NCBI GenBank assembly: GCA_016711215.1
Contig: JADJTL010000001.1
Span: 616,001-680,000 of the forward strand
Direction: 5' to 3'
DNA: 64,000 nucleotides
DNA from: Pseudomonadota bacterium
GTDB taxonomy: Bacteria > Myxococcota_A > Polyangia > GCA-2747355
Part shown: one piece after another, positions 25,250 through 33,698 of the stretch
Position numbering within the stretch: position 1 is the stretch's first letter
Layout of the letters: each line of letters opens with the position of its first letter
The notes under the pieces: generated by a model
The model's input: the letters and a program-made list of their open reading frames with translations, nothing else
What the model was told of the DNA's origin: nothing
Database searches by the model: none
Translations under genes and position numbers: made by a program

Positions 25250-27138
25250 ATCCCCACCTTGAGCCCAGCCAGGACGTGGAAGCCGGGCAGCGGATAGTTC
25301 TCGACGTAGGCGTAGCGGCGGTCGAGGAAGTTGCGCAGCAGCGCGTAGGGCTCGAGGGTCAGGCGACGCGCCGGTGACGTATAGCGGAAGCGTAGCGCCA
25401 AGTCAGCGACGAAGACGTTGGCCAGCGCTTGGCGGCCGTAGTTGCCCATGTAGAGCCCATGAACCCATTCGGCGCTCGCCGTTGCCCCGAGGGTCTGGCG
25501 GGCGCTGAGCGGTTGCAGGGCCTCCACCGTGAGGTTGAGCTTGGCGTCGGGGTTTTGCCGCGTGTAGCGGCCGACGTCCTGCCAGCTGCCGCTGGCCGCT
25601 AGCGAGAGCGGTCCGAGCCGCTTGAGCGCGACGTGACCCTCGACGCCCCAGGCGACGACGCGGCCGAGGTTGATCACCTCGGCGCTGGGCCAGACGCCGA
25701 AGTAGCGGATCATGTCTTTCGCTGCCGTGCGGTAGGTGGTGCAGCCGAGCTCGAGGTGCTCGCTGGCGTAGCCGGCGCCGAGGTCGGCGGTCAGCGCATA
25801 TTCCGGGCGCAGGGCAGGGTTGGCGACGGGGAAGGGCAGATAGAGCTCGCGCAGGGTCGGTTGCCGGAAGCTGCGGGCGACGCGGCTACGCAGGAAGAAG
25901 CCCTCGGGGAGGTCCCAGCGAGCGCCGACCTTGGCGAGCCCGATGGCGCCGTAGCGGCTGCTGAAGAGTCCGCGCGCGCCGACGACGGTGGTCAGCCGCG
26001 GGAGCGGGCGCAGGGTCAACTGACCAAAGAACGATCCGTCCTGCAGCCCCGCGATCCGCGGCCGCTCGTTCGTGATCCTGTTTTCGACGGCGCCGCCGAC
26101 GCGCTGCGCGGCGAAGCCGAGCTCGAGATCTGCCGCTCGGTGCGGGCGCAGATCGACCGTGGCGTTGACGCCGCTGAGGTAGTCGAGCGAGCGAAACCCG
26201 TCGTAGAGCCTGTGCAGGCCGACGTTGAGATAGGGTGTGATGCTCCAGCGTAGCTGGTCGCGGCCGCCGCCGAGTTGCACGGAAAGCGTGTCGCGCCAGA
26301 CCTCGTAGCCGTGGTCGAGCTGCGGGTGCGTGACGGGTCCTGGATCGTTGCCGATCAGGTGGACGACCTTGTTTCGCGCGGTCAAGCGCAGGCCCGAGCC
26401 CCAGCGGTAGCGCAGCGCCGTGGTGGCGACCAGGGTGTCACCCCCCGCGCCAGCGCGGTGGCCGGCGGTAGAGAGGGCCTGTACTCCGGTGGCGACATCC
26501 CAGGCACCAAGGCGCGCGAGGAGCGCTGCCCGCGCCTGCAGCGTGGCGTAGCTGCCGCCGCCGGCGTCTTGCTCGACCTCATAGCCCGGGCGGTCGCGCC
26601 AGCGGCTGCGGATCAGCAGCGCGCCGCCGAGGGCGTTGCTACCCAAGAGGACGGAGTCGCCACCCTTGGCGACGATCACCTCCTCGATCAGCAAGGGGAC
26701 ATAGGCCTCCGGGATCGGATGACCGAAGATGCCCTGATAGTCGGGCACGCCATCCTCGACGACGAGCACCTGCGTATTGGGGCTGCCGCCGAGCCCGCGC
26801 AGCACGAGTCCCCCCGTCGCTCCGTTGCCGACGCCATGCGTCAGCCCGCGGGCGGTGACGTAGAGCCCGGCCGTCTCCTGGGCCAGCGCTTCAAAGGTGC
26901 TGGTCCGCGCGCTCCTCCGCAGCCGGTCGCCGCCGACGGCTGTCGTGTCCTGACTGGCGTCGCTCGCGCCCGAGCGCTCACTGACGACGACGGTCTCGTA
27001 GCGAGGTGCTGGCGCTGGCGTGCGGCCGAGCGTCTGCGCCTGGGCCGGCGAGCCGCTGAGGAGCGCGGCTCCGAGCAGGGCGGCTGCAAGGTGATGCGTC
27101 GCCAAGGTTCGTCGCCAATCGTGAAGGACAGGCGTCAA
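25246..27138 (-). CDS. TonB-dependent outer-membrane receptor
   Basis: 630 residues. Signal peptide HHLAAALLGAALLSGSPAQAQ. Plug domain ~45-165: YETVVVSER, VGGDRLRRSARTSTFEALAQETAGLYV, GLVLRGLGGSPNTQVLVVEDGVPDYQGIFGHPIPEAYVPLLIEEVIVAKGGDSVLLGSNALGGALLIRS in consecutive stretches. The rest is a 22-strand barrel-like region with aromatic strand ends (GFFLRSRVARSFRQPTLRELYLPF; ALLRNFLDRRYAYVENYPLPGFHVLAGLKVGI). The small size and RELYLPFP motif are like BtuB-type receptors. TTG start overlaps the stop of the upstream lipoprotein gene (TTGA), and the 3' end overlaps the S-component gene. No TonB/ExbB/ExbD genes are in the window. Ligand unknown. Confidence 0.9.
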   Translation of the reverse strand: MTPVLHDWRRTLATHHLAAALLGAALLSGSPAQAQTLGRTPAPAPRYETVVVSERSGASDASQDTTAVGGDRLRRSARTSTFEALAQETAGLYVTARGLTHGVGNGATGGLVLRGLGGSPNTQVLVVEDGVPDYQGIFGHPIPEAYVPLLIEEVIVAKGGDSVLLGSNALGGALLIRSRWRDRPGYEVEQDAGGGSYATLQARAALLARLGAWDVATGVQALSTAGHRAGAGGDTLVATTALRYRWGSGLRLTARNKVVHLIGNDPGPVTHPQLDHGYEVWRDTLSVQLGGGRDQLRWSITPYLNVGLHRLYDGFRSLDYLSGVNATVDLRPHRAADLELGFAAQRVGGAVENRITNERPRIAGLQDGSFFGQLTLRPLPRLTTVVGARGLFSSRYGAIGLAKVGARWDLPEGFFLRSRVARSFRQPTLRELYLPFPVANPALRPEYALTADLGAGYASEHLELGCTTYRTAAKDMIRYFGVWPSAEVINLGRVVAWGVEGHVALKRLGPLSLAASGSWQDVGRYTRQNPDAKLNLTVEALQPLSARQTLGATASAEWVHGLYMGNYGRQALANVFVADLALRFRYTSPARRLTLEPYALLRNFLDRRYAYVENYPLPGFHVLAGLKVGI

Positions 27139-27572
27139 TGGCCGTTGGACTCCGGCGCGGCGAAGTCCTGCTCCAGGTCGTCGAGCGTCACCTCGAGCAG
27201 TCGGTAGTCCCCGTAGTCGAGCTGGTGCGTAGCACTCGTCTGGTAGCGGAACCAGCGCGGGATCCCGGGCGCGGAGAGGTCGAGCTTCTCGAAGTGAAGG
27301 TGATCCCGCCCCGGTAGGCAGCGCCCGACGGTGGTGCTCTGGCCGTAAACCAGCACGGCAGACCAGGCGCAGCCGCTGAGCGTTGGATCGCGTAGCTGCA
27401 CGGCTTCGCTCGTGCGGTTGACGACCACCACCTCCGGATAGGCGAGGTCGCAGGCGCTGCCCAGCCCGAGGGCCAGCAGCAGCCCGGGCACCCGGTGCAC
27501 GCAGCGGCCAAGCGCGCCGCCGCGCCGCTGCCCCTCGCGCGCCAGCGAGCGCCTGCCCTTCAGGGGAGGCAC
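27135..27572 (-). CDS. Small lipoprotein of the TonB-ECF operon
   Basis: 145 residues. A basic N-terminus and hydrophobic stretch (VPGLLLALGLGSAC) ending in a lipobox Cys are followed by DLAYPEVVVVNRTSEAVQLRDPTLSGCAW, VGRCLPGRDHLHFEKLDL, and an acidic C-terminus (VTLDDLEQDFAAPESNGH). Two mature cysteines could pair. The GTG start at 27572 overlaps the upstream lipoprotein gene by 13 bp, but the N-terminus is long, so a later GTG is possible. Its stop overlaps the receptor start. A periplasmic or surface partner for the receptor is the simplest reading. No named family was recognised. Confidence 0.65.
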   Translation of the reverse strand: MPPLKGRRSLAREGQRRGGALGRCVHRVPGLLLALGLGSACDLAYPEVVVVNRTSEAVQLRDPTLSGCAWSAVLVYGQSTTVGRCLPGRDHLHFEKLDLSAPGIPRWFRYQTSATHQLDYGDYRLLEVTLDDLEQDFAAPESNGH

Positions 27573-28117
27573 TGCGAGTTCTGCGCGCGCTGGGCGTAGG
27601 GCTTGAACTCGAACGCGGGCCAGCGCTCGAGGACCCGCTCGTACTGGGCCTCGGCGAGAGGCGCGATGCCCTCGGGCGGACAGGGTCCCTGATGGTTGGC
27701 TAGGTTGATGGCGATCGTGCGGCGCTGGCCGTCCACCACCTCCTCCTCGCGCTTGCTGACCAGCGGCAGGCTGTGCGCCTTGCTGCAGCTCGGGTCATTC
27801 CAGGCCGCGACCATCAGCACGTAGTCGAGGCCGGGGACCACCTCGCGCTCCGTGCTGGTCTCGCCGCGGCCGATGCGTCCGAAGTCGACGCCGAGGAAGG
27901 AGGCCTCACAGATCGTCCACGGCGGTTGCGCAGCCAAGGCCACGTTGTCGAAGTCGTTATCGAGGGCGACGAAGGCCGAGTACGGGCCCTCGGCCCCGCA
28001 GCTCGGCAGCAAGGCGGCCGCCAGCGCGAGTGCCAGCGCCGCCGCGTAGGCGGGCGTGGTCTTGTCCCCGTCTGAGCCTCTGCTGCGCATGGGCCGAGCC
28101 CCCCTGCGCTCGGCCAA
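27560..28117 (-). CDS. Cys-containing lipoprotein, first gene of the TonB-ECF operon
   Basis: 185 residues (176 if the ATG at 28090 is used). Signal YAAALALALAAALLPSC with lipobox LLPSC. Mature sequence has PPWTICEASFLGVDFGRIGRGETSTEREVVPGLDYVLMVAAWNDPSC and ends YAQRAQNSQCLP, with four to five cysteines suggesting disulfides. The fold looks all-beta. Its position at the head of the operon, overlapping the next lipoprotein gene by 13 bp, suggests a role in ligand capture or receptor assembly. Three TTGACA-containing repeats lie ~60-105 bp upstream. No family assignment possible. Confidence 0.65.
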   Translation of the reverse strand: MAERRGARPMRSRGSDGDKTTPAYAAALALALAAALLPSCGAEGPYSAFVALDNDFDNVALAAQPPWTICEASFLGVDFGRIGRGETSTEREVVPGLDYVLMVAAWNDPSCSKAHSLPLVSKREEEVVDGQRRTIAINLANHQGPCPPEGIAPLAEAQYERVLERWPAFEFKPYAQRAQNSQCLP

Positions 28118-28178
28118 TGCGCGCCGTGCGCGACGTTACGAGACGAAAAACGGTAACACCTAGCCGCAGGCGGGTACG

Positions 28179-28222
28179 CCTGTCAAACGGGGACCTGTCA
28201 AACGGGCAACCTGTCAAACGGG
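28179..28222 (-). promoter_or_regulatory. Three direct repeats upstream of the TonB-ECF operon, operator-like
   Basis: cctgtcaaacggg (plus strand) occurs at 28179-28191, 28194-28206 and 28210-28222, with spacings of 15 and 16 bp. On the minus strand, toward the operon, each copy contains TTGACA, so the array could be a -35 region with duplicate copies or an iteron-type operator. A -10 partner (TAGGTG, 18 bp from the proximal copy) is poor. Confidence 0.5.
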
Positions 28223-28380
28223 TGCGCCTGCTGCAGCGGCGGGTTGCCAGCGGCTCTTGGTCCGATGGACGTAGCATCGGGCGCGACCGACGAGCAGCGC
28301 GAGAAAGACGAGCAGCGCGAGGAAGGAGCGCCACCGAGCCGGCCGCCCGGTGGGCCCTCAGCGATCAGCTAGCGCAGCGA

Positions 28381-29865
28381 TCAGATAACGTCGCAGAACT
28401 CGATGCGCCGCGGCACCTTGTAGGGGGAGAGATTGCGCGCGCAGTGGTCGATGATCGTCTCGGCCTCGACGGGGCCGCTGCGATCCTTGAGCACGACGCG
28501 CGCAACCACCATCGGTCCACCCAGCGGATCGTGAATCAGCTGCGCCTGCGCCTGATTGATCACGGGGAGCGCCTCGATGCAGGCCTCGACCTCGCCCAGC
28601 GCCACGCGCTTGCCGTCGATGCGTACGAGGTCGTCCTCACGCGCGAAGAGGGTCATGCGCTTGCTGCGGTCGACCGCCACGAGATCGCCCGTGCGGAGCC
28701 AGCCGTCGCCGTCGCGCGTGCCGACGGGGACGTTATCACCCGGTAGCGCGGGCGCGGCGAGGGCCAGCGGCGAGACCGCGGGTCCGCGAACCCACAGGGC
28801 ACCCTGTCGGCCGGCTGCCATGGCCTTGCCGGTGGTGGGGTCGACGACGCGCACCTGGACGCCCTTGAGCACCTTGCCGACGCTCTCGCCCGCCTGTCCC
28901 TTGCCGTCGATCGCCACCGTGCCGGTCTCTGCCGTATGCATGCAGCCCAGCGGGCGCGCCCCGTAGCGCTGCACGAAGCCCTCTACCGTCGAGCCGGTCA
29001 GCCCGCCGCCGAGTGACAAGAAGCGCACCGCGCTCTTCCCGTTCGTCGGCCGCGTCGCGGGCAGGCGTGCGAGGTCGGAAAAGAGCGTCTGGTTACCCGG
29101 CAAGAGCGTGACGCTGTGGTCGCGCAGCACCTTCGCGATGCGCGCCGGCCCGACCTCATCCTCGAGGCAGAGCGTGGCGCCGGCCTGCAGGCAAGCCACC
29201 ATGCCGATGTCGAAGCCGAAGGAGCTGAAGAGCGGAACGCTAAGCAGGGCGCGATCGTCTTCGGTCACGCCGAGCGCGGCCGTCAGATGGGCAGCCTCGG
29301 CGCGCAGGTTCGCCACCGTCCGCTCGACCGGCTTCGGATCGCCGGCGGAGTCGGCGGTCACCAGCACCGCCGCGATCTGTTCGTCGGCGGTTCGCGCAGG
29401 TGCGCGCGGCTCGGTCGGGTAGATCGAGCAGCTGAGCAGCGTGCCCTGGAGGCGCTTGCGGCTCTCGGGCGTCGGCTTAGGACGCGCCGGGCGCGCGGCT
29501 GCGGCCGTGCCTGCGTTCGCCGCCGCCAGCGCCACGTCGCCGCCGCGAGGTCGAGTGATCAGCCCGCGCAGGGGGACCAGCGCCTGCAGCATCTCGAGCT
29601 CACGCGTGCTGGTCGTCGGATCGAGGGGCAGCGGCGCGCAATCGAGCTTGCTCAGCGCCAAGGAGAGGATGACGAAGTCGGGCACGTTACCGAGCATCAG
29701 GCCGGCGAGATCGCCCGCGCGCAGGCCCAGCGCCGCCAACTCGCTTGCGCGGCGGTCAACCCGGTGGAGGAGGCCCCGCCAGCTCAGATAGGTGTCCCGA
29801 TAGATGAGCGCCCGGGCAGTGCCCTTGGCCTTGACCGCGCGCTCCAACCAACTGTAAAGCAACAT
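28381..29865 (-). CDS. Acyl-CoA/AMP ligase-like protein (ANL superfamily) with degenerate P-loop
   Basis: 494 residues. N-terminal start MLLYSWLERAVKAKGTARALIYRDTYLSWRGLL is like AMP-dependent synthetases. Retained motifs: GWLRTGDLVAVD (A7), AREDDLVRIDGKRVALGEVE (A8 region) and SPYKVPRRIEF (A10 Lys). The A3 phosphate-binding loop, normally TSGTTGxPK, reads TADSAGDPKPVE, and A5 reads MHTAETG; the Ser/Thr/Gly-rich turn is therefore mostly lost although the final PK remains. It might be an adenylation enzyme with altered ATP use or a non-catalytic binder. Neighbours (TonB operon, sensor kinase) give no pathway context. Confidence 0.75.
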   Translation of the reverse strand: MLLYSWLERAVKAKGTARALIYRDTYLSWRGLLHRVDRRASELAALGLRAGDLAGLMLGNVPDFVILSLALSKLDCAPLPLDPTTSTRELEMLQALVPLRGLITRPRGGDVALAAANAGTAAAARPARPKPTPESRKRLQGTLLSCSIYPTEPRAPARTADEQIAAVLVTADSAGDPKPVERTVANLRAEAAHLTAALGVTEDDRALLSVPLFSSFGFDIGMVACLQAGATLCLEDEVGPARIAKVLRDHSVTLLPGNQTLFSDLARLPATRPTNGKSAVRFLSLGGGLTGSTVEGFVQRYGARPLGCMHTAETGTVAIDGKGQAGESVGKVLKGVQVRVVDPTTGKAMAAGRQGALWVRGPAVSPLALAAPALPGDNVPVGTRDGDGWLRTGDLVAVDRSKRMTLFAREDDLVRIDGKRVALGEVEACIEALPVINQAQAQLIHDPLGGPMVVARVVLKDRSGPVEAETIIDHCARNLSPYKVPRRIEFCDVI

Positions 29866-29935
29866 TTAGCATACCCAGGTGGGTCAAAGGCCCGCGGGAC
29901 TGTAGCGCGCAACACTCGGCGCGGCAACCTGCCCA

Positions 29936-29967
29936 CGTCCCAGCGTCCCAGCGTCCCAGCGTCCCAG
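29936..29967. repeat. 8-bp tandem repeat, four copies
   Basis: cgtcccag is repeated exactly four times in the 133-bp gap between the ligase gene and the 3' end of the kinase gene. Confidence 0.9.
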
Positions 29968-29998
29968 CGCTTGCGATGCAGCGATTGGGCCGCGCCCG

Positions 29999-32047
29999 TC
30001 AGGGCGTCGCTGGCCGACGCGGTGGATCGAGCTTGCGGGGCGGATCGAGGTAGCGGTCGATCTGGCGTACGGAGTCGTAGTCGGCGTCGCTGGCGGCGAT
30101 GAACCCGAGGATCGGCCCGCTGCCGCGCAGCACGCGCTCCGCCAGCGGGGTCTTGGCCTTCAGCGCCAGCAGGGCTCGGCGCAGGCGTTGCTTCAGCGCG
30201 GCCGGCTCCTTGGCGCCCGTGCAGTAGGCGTCGTAGGGAATGCGGTCGGTGCTCGCCAGGATGCGGATCTGTTGCGCCGGGATGCCGTGGCGGTCGGCGT
30301 CGAAGACGATGCTGGCGTAGACGGCCGCGCCGTCGCAGACCTCGTGATAGAGAGCCTGCAAGGTCGCTCGGTGGTCGCCCATGAAGCGCGTCGCCTTGAA
30401 GGCCGCATCGGGGTCGATGCCGGCGCGTCGTAGCACCGCGCGCGGGTAGAGGTAGCCGGAGGTCGAGGCCGGATTCGTGTAGCAGAAGACGCGGCCGCGC
30501 AGGTCCTCGAGCCGCTGAATCGGCGAATCCGCGCGGGCGATGATGTATCCCTCGTAGGAGGCGCCGCCGGAGGTGACGTGCGTCGCGAGCAGGTCGAGCC
30601 CGCCGCCTTCGCGCGCCGCGCGCACGTAGGCGTAGGCCGAAAGCGCGGCGAGCTCCAACTGCCCTTCACGCAGCTTGGCGGCGAGGTCGACGTAGTCCTC
30701 GAAGACGCGCAGCTCGACGGGACGGTCGAGCTGGCGCACGAGATGCTGCAGCAAGGGCCGGTGTTCTGCCAGCAGCTCAGCCGCCGGCAGATACTGCGTG
30801 ACGCCCATCCGCAAGGGCGCGCCGGGTCGGCGCAGCCCGACGATCAGCCGCGCATCCCCGATCAGGCGGCTGTCGGCCGGCCGCGCCGCATACCAGAGCG
30901 CCGCGGCGATCGAGGCCACGACGAGCGCGGCGGTCACGGCGCGCAGAGCCCGGCGTCGGCTCTCGATTCGTCGCCGCTGCTCCCGCGCCATCGGCGTCTC
31001 GCTGGCGGTGACCAGAGAGGGCTCGACGCCGATCAGCGCGGGGATCGAGGGGTTGCGGGCCCCAGGCTCATGAGCGTCGCCCGAGCTCGGGAGCGTGATC
31101 TCGACCGGATCTCCGGCGCTGACCTCGGGCATCGCGCGCTGCAGCTCAGCGAGAAACTCGCCGGCCGTCTGATAGCGCTGCGCGCGATCGCCGGCCAGGG
31201 CCTTCAGGATCACATGCTCCAAGGCCTCAGGAATGCTGGGTCGAAGCTGTCGCGGCGCCACGAGGTTGCCGTTGACGATCGCCGCCAGCACCTCCGGTTG
31301 GGTGGCTCCGCCGAAGGGCAAGCGTCCGGTCACCATGCGGTAGAGCAGCACGCCAACGGCATAGAGGTCGGCGCGTGCATCGATGTCGGCCTCGCCACGG
31401 GCCTGCTCGGGGGACATGAAGCGGGGCGTACCGACGACGGCGCCCTGCGCCGTGAGGTCCGTGGCCAGCGCGTCGGTGTGGAACTTCGAGATCCCGAAGT
31501 CCAGGATCTTGACCACGCGCAGGCCGTTGGGCATGCGCGCGAGGAGAATATTGCCGGGCTTGAGGTCGCGGTGAATCACCCCACTCGCATGGGCCGCCGC
31601 CAGCCCCGCGAGGAGCTGGCAGGTCACCGCTGCGGCGACGGTCGGTTGGGTGGCGCGTTCGCGTCGCAGGAAGGCGCTCAGGCTCTCGCCGTCGAGCAGC
31701 TCCATCACGAGGAAGGGCACGCCCTGGCTGGTCGTGCCCGTGTCATAGACAGCGACGATGTTCTCGTGGCGAATCGCCGCCGCGGCGCGGGCCTCGCGAC
31801 GAAAGCGCAGGATCGCGCGCGGATCAGCGACGAAGTTCTCGTTCAGTAGCTTGACGGCGACGCGCGTGCCCAGCCCGGTGTGCTCGGCCTCGTAGACCGC
31901 GCCCATTCCGCCCTCGCCGAGCAACCGACCGAGGCGGTACTTCTCGTCGAGCAGCGCGCTGAGCGGCACCTCCTGGGTCTGCTCGTCGAGCCGCTTCGCA
32001 GCGTGCTCGATACCCGGGATCGGGGTCTCGTCGGATTGCTCTGCCAT
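29999..32047 (-). CDS. Transmembrane Ser/Thr kinase fused to a PhnD-like periplasmic binding domain
   Basis: 682 residues from the ATG at 32047 (GTG 32062 is possible; neither has a clear Shine-Dalgarno site). Hanks kinase domain ~35-300: GEGGMGAVYEAEH (44-), VAVKLL, HRDLKPGNILL (~159), DFGISKF (~184), GTPRFMSPEQARGEADIDARADLYAVG. After a ~75-residue linker, a helix (~377-395, LRAVTAALVVASIAAALWYAA) leads to a C-terminal domain ~412-660 like phosphonate/phosphite-binding PhnD: LRMGVTQYLPAAELLAEHRPLLQHL, LELAALSAYAYVRA, GYIIARADSPIQRLEDLRGRVFCYTNPASTSGYLYP. PhnD normally delivers ligand to an ABC permease; here it would be an extracytoplasmic sensor. Ligand is inferred from family only. Confidence 0.9.
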   Translation of the reverse strand: MAEQSDETPIPGIEHAAKRLDEQTQEVPLSALLDEKYRLGRLLGEGGMGAVYEAEHTGLGTRVAVKLLNENFVADPRAILRFRREARAAAAIRHENIVAVYDTGTTSQGVPFLVMELLDGESLSAFLRRERATQPTVAAAVTCQLLAGLAAAHASGVIHRDLKPGNILLARMPNGLRVVKILDFGISKFHTDALATDLTAQGAVVGTPRFMSPEQARGEADIDARADLYAVGVLLYRMVTGRLPFGGATQPEVLAAIVNGNLVAPRQLRPSIPEALEHVILKALAGDRAQRYQTAGEFLAELQRAMPEVSAGDPVEITLPSSGDAHEPGARNPSIPALIGVEPSLVTASETPMAREQRRRIESRRRALRAVTAALVVASIAAALWYAARPADSRLIGDARLIVGLRRPGAPLRMGVTQYLPAAELLAEHRPLLQHLVRQLDRPVELRVFEDYVDLAAKLREGQLELAALSAYAYVRAAREGGGLDLLATHVTSGGASYEGYIIARADSPIQRLEDLRGRVFCYTNPASTSGYLYPRAVLRRAGIDPDAAFKATRFMGDHRATLQALYHEVCDGAAVYASIVFDADRHGIPAQQIRILASTDRIPYDAYCTGAKEPAALKQRLRRALLALKAKTPLAERVLRGSGPILGFIAASDADYDSVRQIDRYLDPPRKLDPPRRPATP

Positions 32048-32292
32048 GCCATGCCGCCGCACATCTGCCCGGGCCGCTACCCACGAGGTCGGATCGCTGC
32101 CCGCCCGGGCGCCGGGCGGAACCCGGGCGCCATCAAGCCAGAGCCGTTTGCTGCCTCTCGGATCGTAGCGGCCAAGTGATCACGGGACCCTAACAGAGCT
32201 GTCATGGAAGGCAAGTCAGGCGCGGCGGCCTGTCAGGCGCGGCGGCGACGAGCGCCGACCGGCCCCGGGGCCGAGGTACAGGTGTGGGCCCT

Positions 32293-33528
32293 TCAGCCGC
32301 GCGGGCGGCGCCGCGTGAGGTAACGCTGAAGCAGCAGCCGCGCCGTCGTGCTGGCCTTGATGCGCCAGCGGGGCGGGTTGGCGAGCAGCACGGCGAAGGC
32401 GACCTCGGGGTGGTCTGCCGGGGCGAAGCCGACGAACCAGCTGTAATCCAGCTGGGGGTCCCGGCGAGCCAGCGAGCCGGTCTTGCCGGCAACCGGCAGG
32501 TCCGGCAGGTAGAGTCGTCCGGCGCGGCCAACGAAGCCCCGACGGGCGCTGCCCTGGGTCGTGGTGCGCTTCATCATCGCGGTCAGGCGGGCCGCTACAG
32601 TGCGGTTGAGCACGCGCACCTCGCGGGCGCTCGAGCCGCGCTTGGTGGCGCTCGCGTCGGCGTCGTCTCGCAGCAGGTGGGGCCAGCGCAGCAGGCCACC
32701 GCTGGCGGCGACGCCGGCGATCACTGCGCCGTGCAGCGGGCTGAGCGCGGTGTGCCAGAAGCCGGCGGCGGTGCGCGCCAGCTCGAGCTCGCTCGTCGGG
32801 AGGTCCGCTTGGCTCGGCGTCACCGCGAGCTCGAAGGGGATCGGTTGGTTGAAGCCGAAGCGCGTCGACCAGTCGAGGAGCGCCGCGCGGTCGAGGTGGC
32901 GCGCAGCGAGCTTGGCGATCACCGGGTTGATCGAATGAGCCACGGCGTCGGCCAGCGTGTGGCAGGTGCGGTCGATCCGCGGCTGGTCACGCAGGTGTTC
33001 GGCCTCGAGCCCGCGCAGTCCGCCGTGATAGCAGACGGGCGTCGTCGCCGAGACCCCCCGGGAGAGCAGCGCGCTGGCGGTGACGAGCTTGTAGACCGAG
33101 GCCGCGGGGGCCCACGGCGTGAGGCAGAGCTCGCGTGCCCCGAGCCGGGAATCGCGCTCGGCGCGGCCCGCCATGACCAGCATGGCGCCGCTATGCAGCT
33201 CGTACATCACGATGGCGCCATAGGGGATCGCGTACTCGCGCAAGAGCGACTCGGCGTGCTGCTGAAGGTTGGGGTCGAGCGTGAAGGCCAGGCGGCGACC
33301 GTCCGGCAGGCGCTGGACGAGCTGGTCGCCTTGGAGCTTGGCAGCTTGCGGGTCGAGGCCAACCAGGTCAGGCGCGGGGCGCGGGGGCAAGACCGGCGCG
33401 GCGCTGAGCACGAGGGTCGGCAGCGGCTGCGCGCGGCCGTGCCCACGATGCGCGGCGAGCGCGCCGCCCAGCAGCAGAGCCAGCAGGGAGACCAGACTGA
33501 TCGCGGGTCGCCGGTTCAAATAGGCCAT
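32293..33528 (-). CDS. Penicillin-binding protein transpeptidase
   Basis: 411 residues from the ATG at 33528. N-terminal signal anchor AISLVSLLALLLGGALAA. The three penicillin-binding motifs are present: SVYK (~146, in PAASVYKLVTASALL), SIN (~199, in AHSINPVIAKLAARHL) and KTG (~347, in PVAGKTGSLARRD). WFVGFAPADHPEVAFAVLLANPP is typical of class B PBPs and class D-like transpeptidases. No PBP dimerisation domain of full length is evident, so it is smaller than PBP2/FtsI and resembles short class B or MrcA-C-terminal-like enzymes found in myxobacteria. It sits alone behind a good promoter, divergent from the FHA-GGDEF gene. Confidence 0.88.
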   Translation of the reverse strand: MAYLNRRPAISLVSLLALLLGGALAAHRGHGRAQPLPTLVLSAAPVLPPRPAPDLVGLDPQAAKLQGDQLVQRLPDGRRLAFTLDPNLQQHAESLLREYAIPYGAIVMYELHSGAMLVMAGRAERDSRLGARELCLTPWAPAASVYKLVTASALLSRGVSATTPVCYHGGLRGLEAEHLRDQPRIDRTCHTLADAVAHSINPVIAKLAARHLDRAALLDWSTRFGFNQPIPFELAVTPSQADLPTSELELARTAAGFWHTALSPLHGAVIAGVAASGGLLRWPHLLRDDADASATKRGSSAREVRVLNRTVAARLTAMMKRTTTQGSARRGFVGRAGRLYLPDLPVAGKTGSLARRDPQLDYSWFVGFAPADHPEVAFAVLLANPPRWRIKASTTARLLLQRYLTRRRPRG

Positions 33529-33556
33529 CGTCGAGGTCGCAAGAAGTACTGCGACC

Positions 33557-33585
33557 ACTCTAGGGAGCGCTCCGCGCTCTGTCAA
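33557..33585 (-). promoter_or_regulatory. Sigma-70-like promoter of the PBP gene
   Basis: On the minus strand, TTGACA (33585-33580), 17-bp spacer, TAGAGT (33562-33557). The predicted start gives a ~20-nt leader to the ATG at 33528. Confidence 0.65.
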
Positions 33586-33698
33586 AAAACGCTGGCTGGG
33601 GCAGGGGATCGCGCGTGGGCGCGAGGCTTTTGCGCGGGGCGCTGAGGAGGCGATCCGTCGCTGGTGGTCAGGCGGGCGGGGGCCTTTCCGCGTTGTCC

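Noticed and set aside
28118..28380. Cobalamin riboswitch ahead of the TonB-ECF operon
   Set aside because: No B12-box-like core or convincing multi-stem pairing was seen; the region is explained better by the three direct repeats.
30578..31849. Plus-strand open frame opposite the kinase gene
   Set aside because: An antisense shadow; all kinase motifs are on the minus strand.
33505..33525. tRNA T-loop-like GGTTCAAAT
   Set aside because: Flanks do not pair into a T-arm or acceptor stem, and the sequence encodes the PBP N-terminus.
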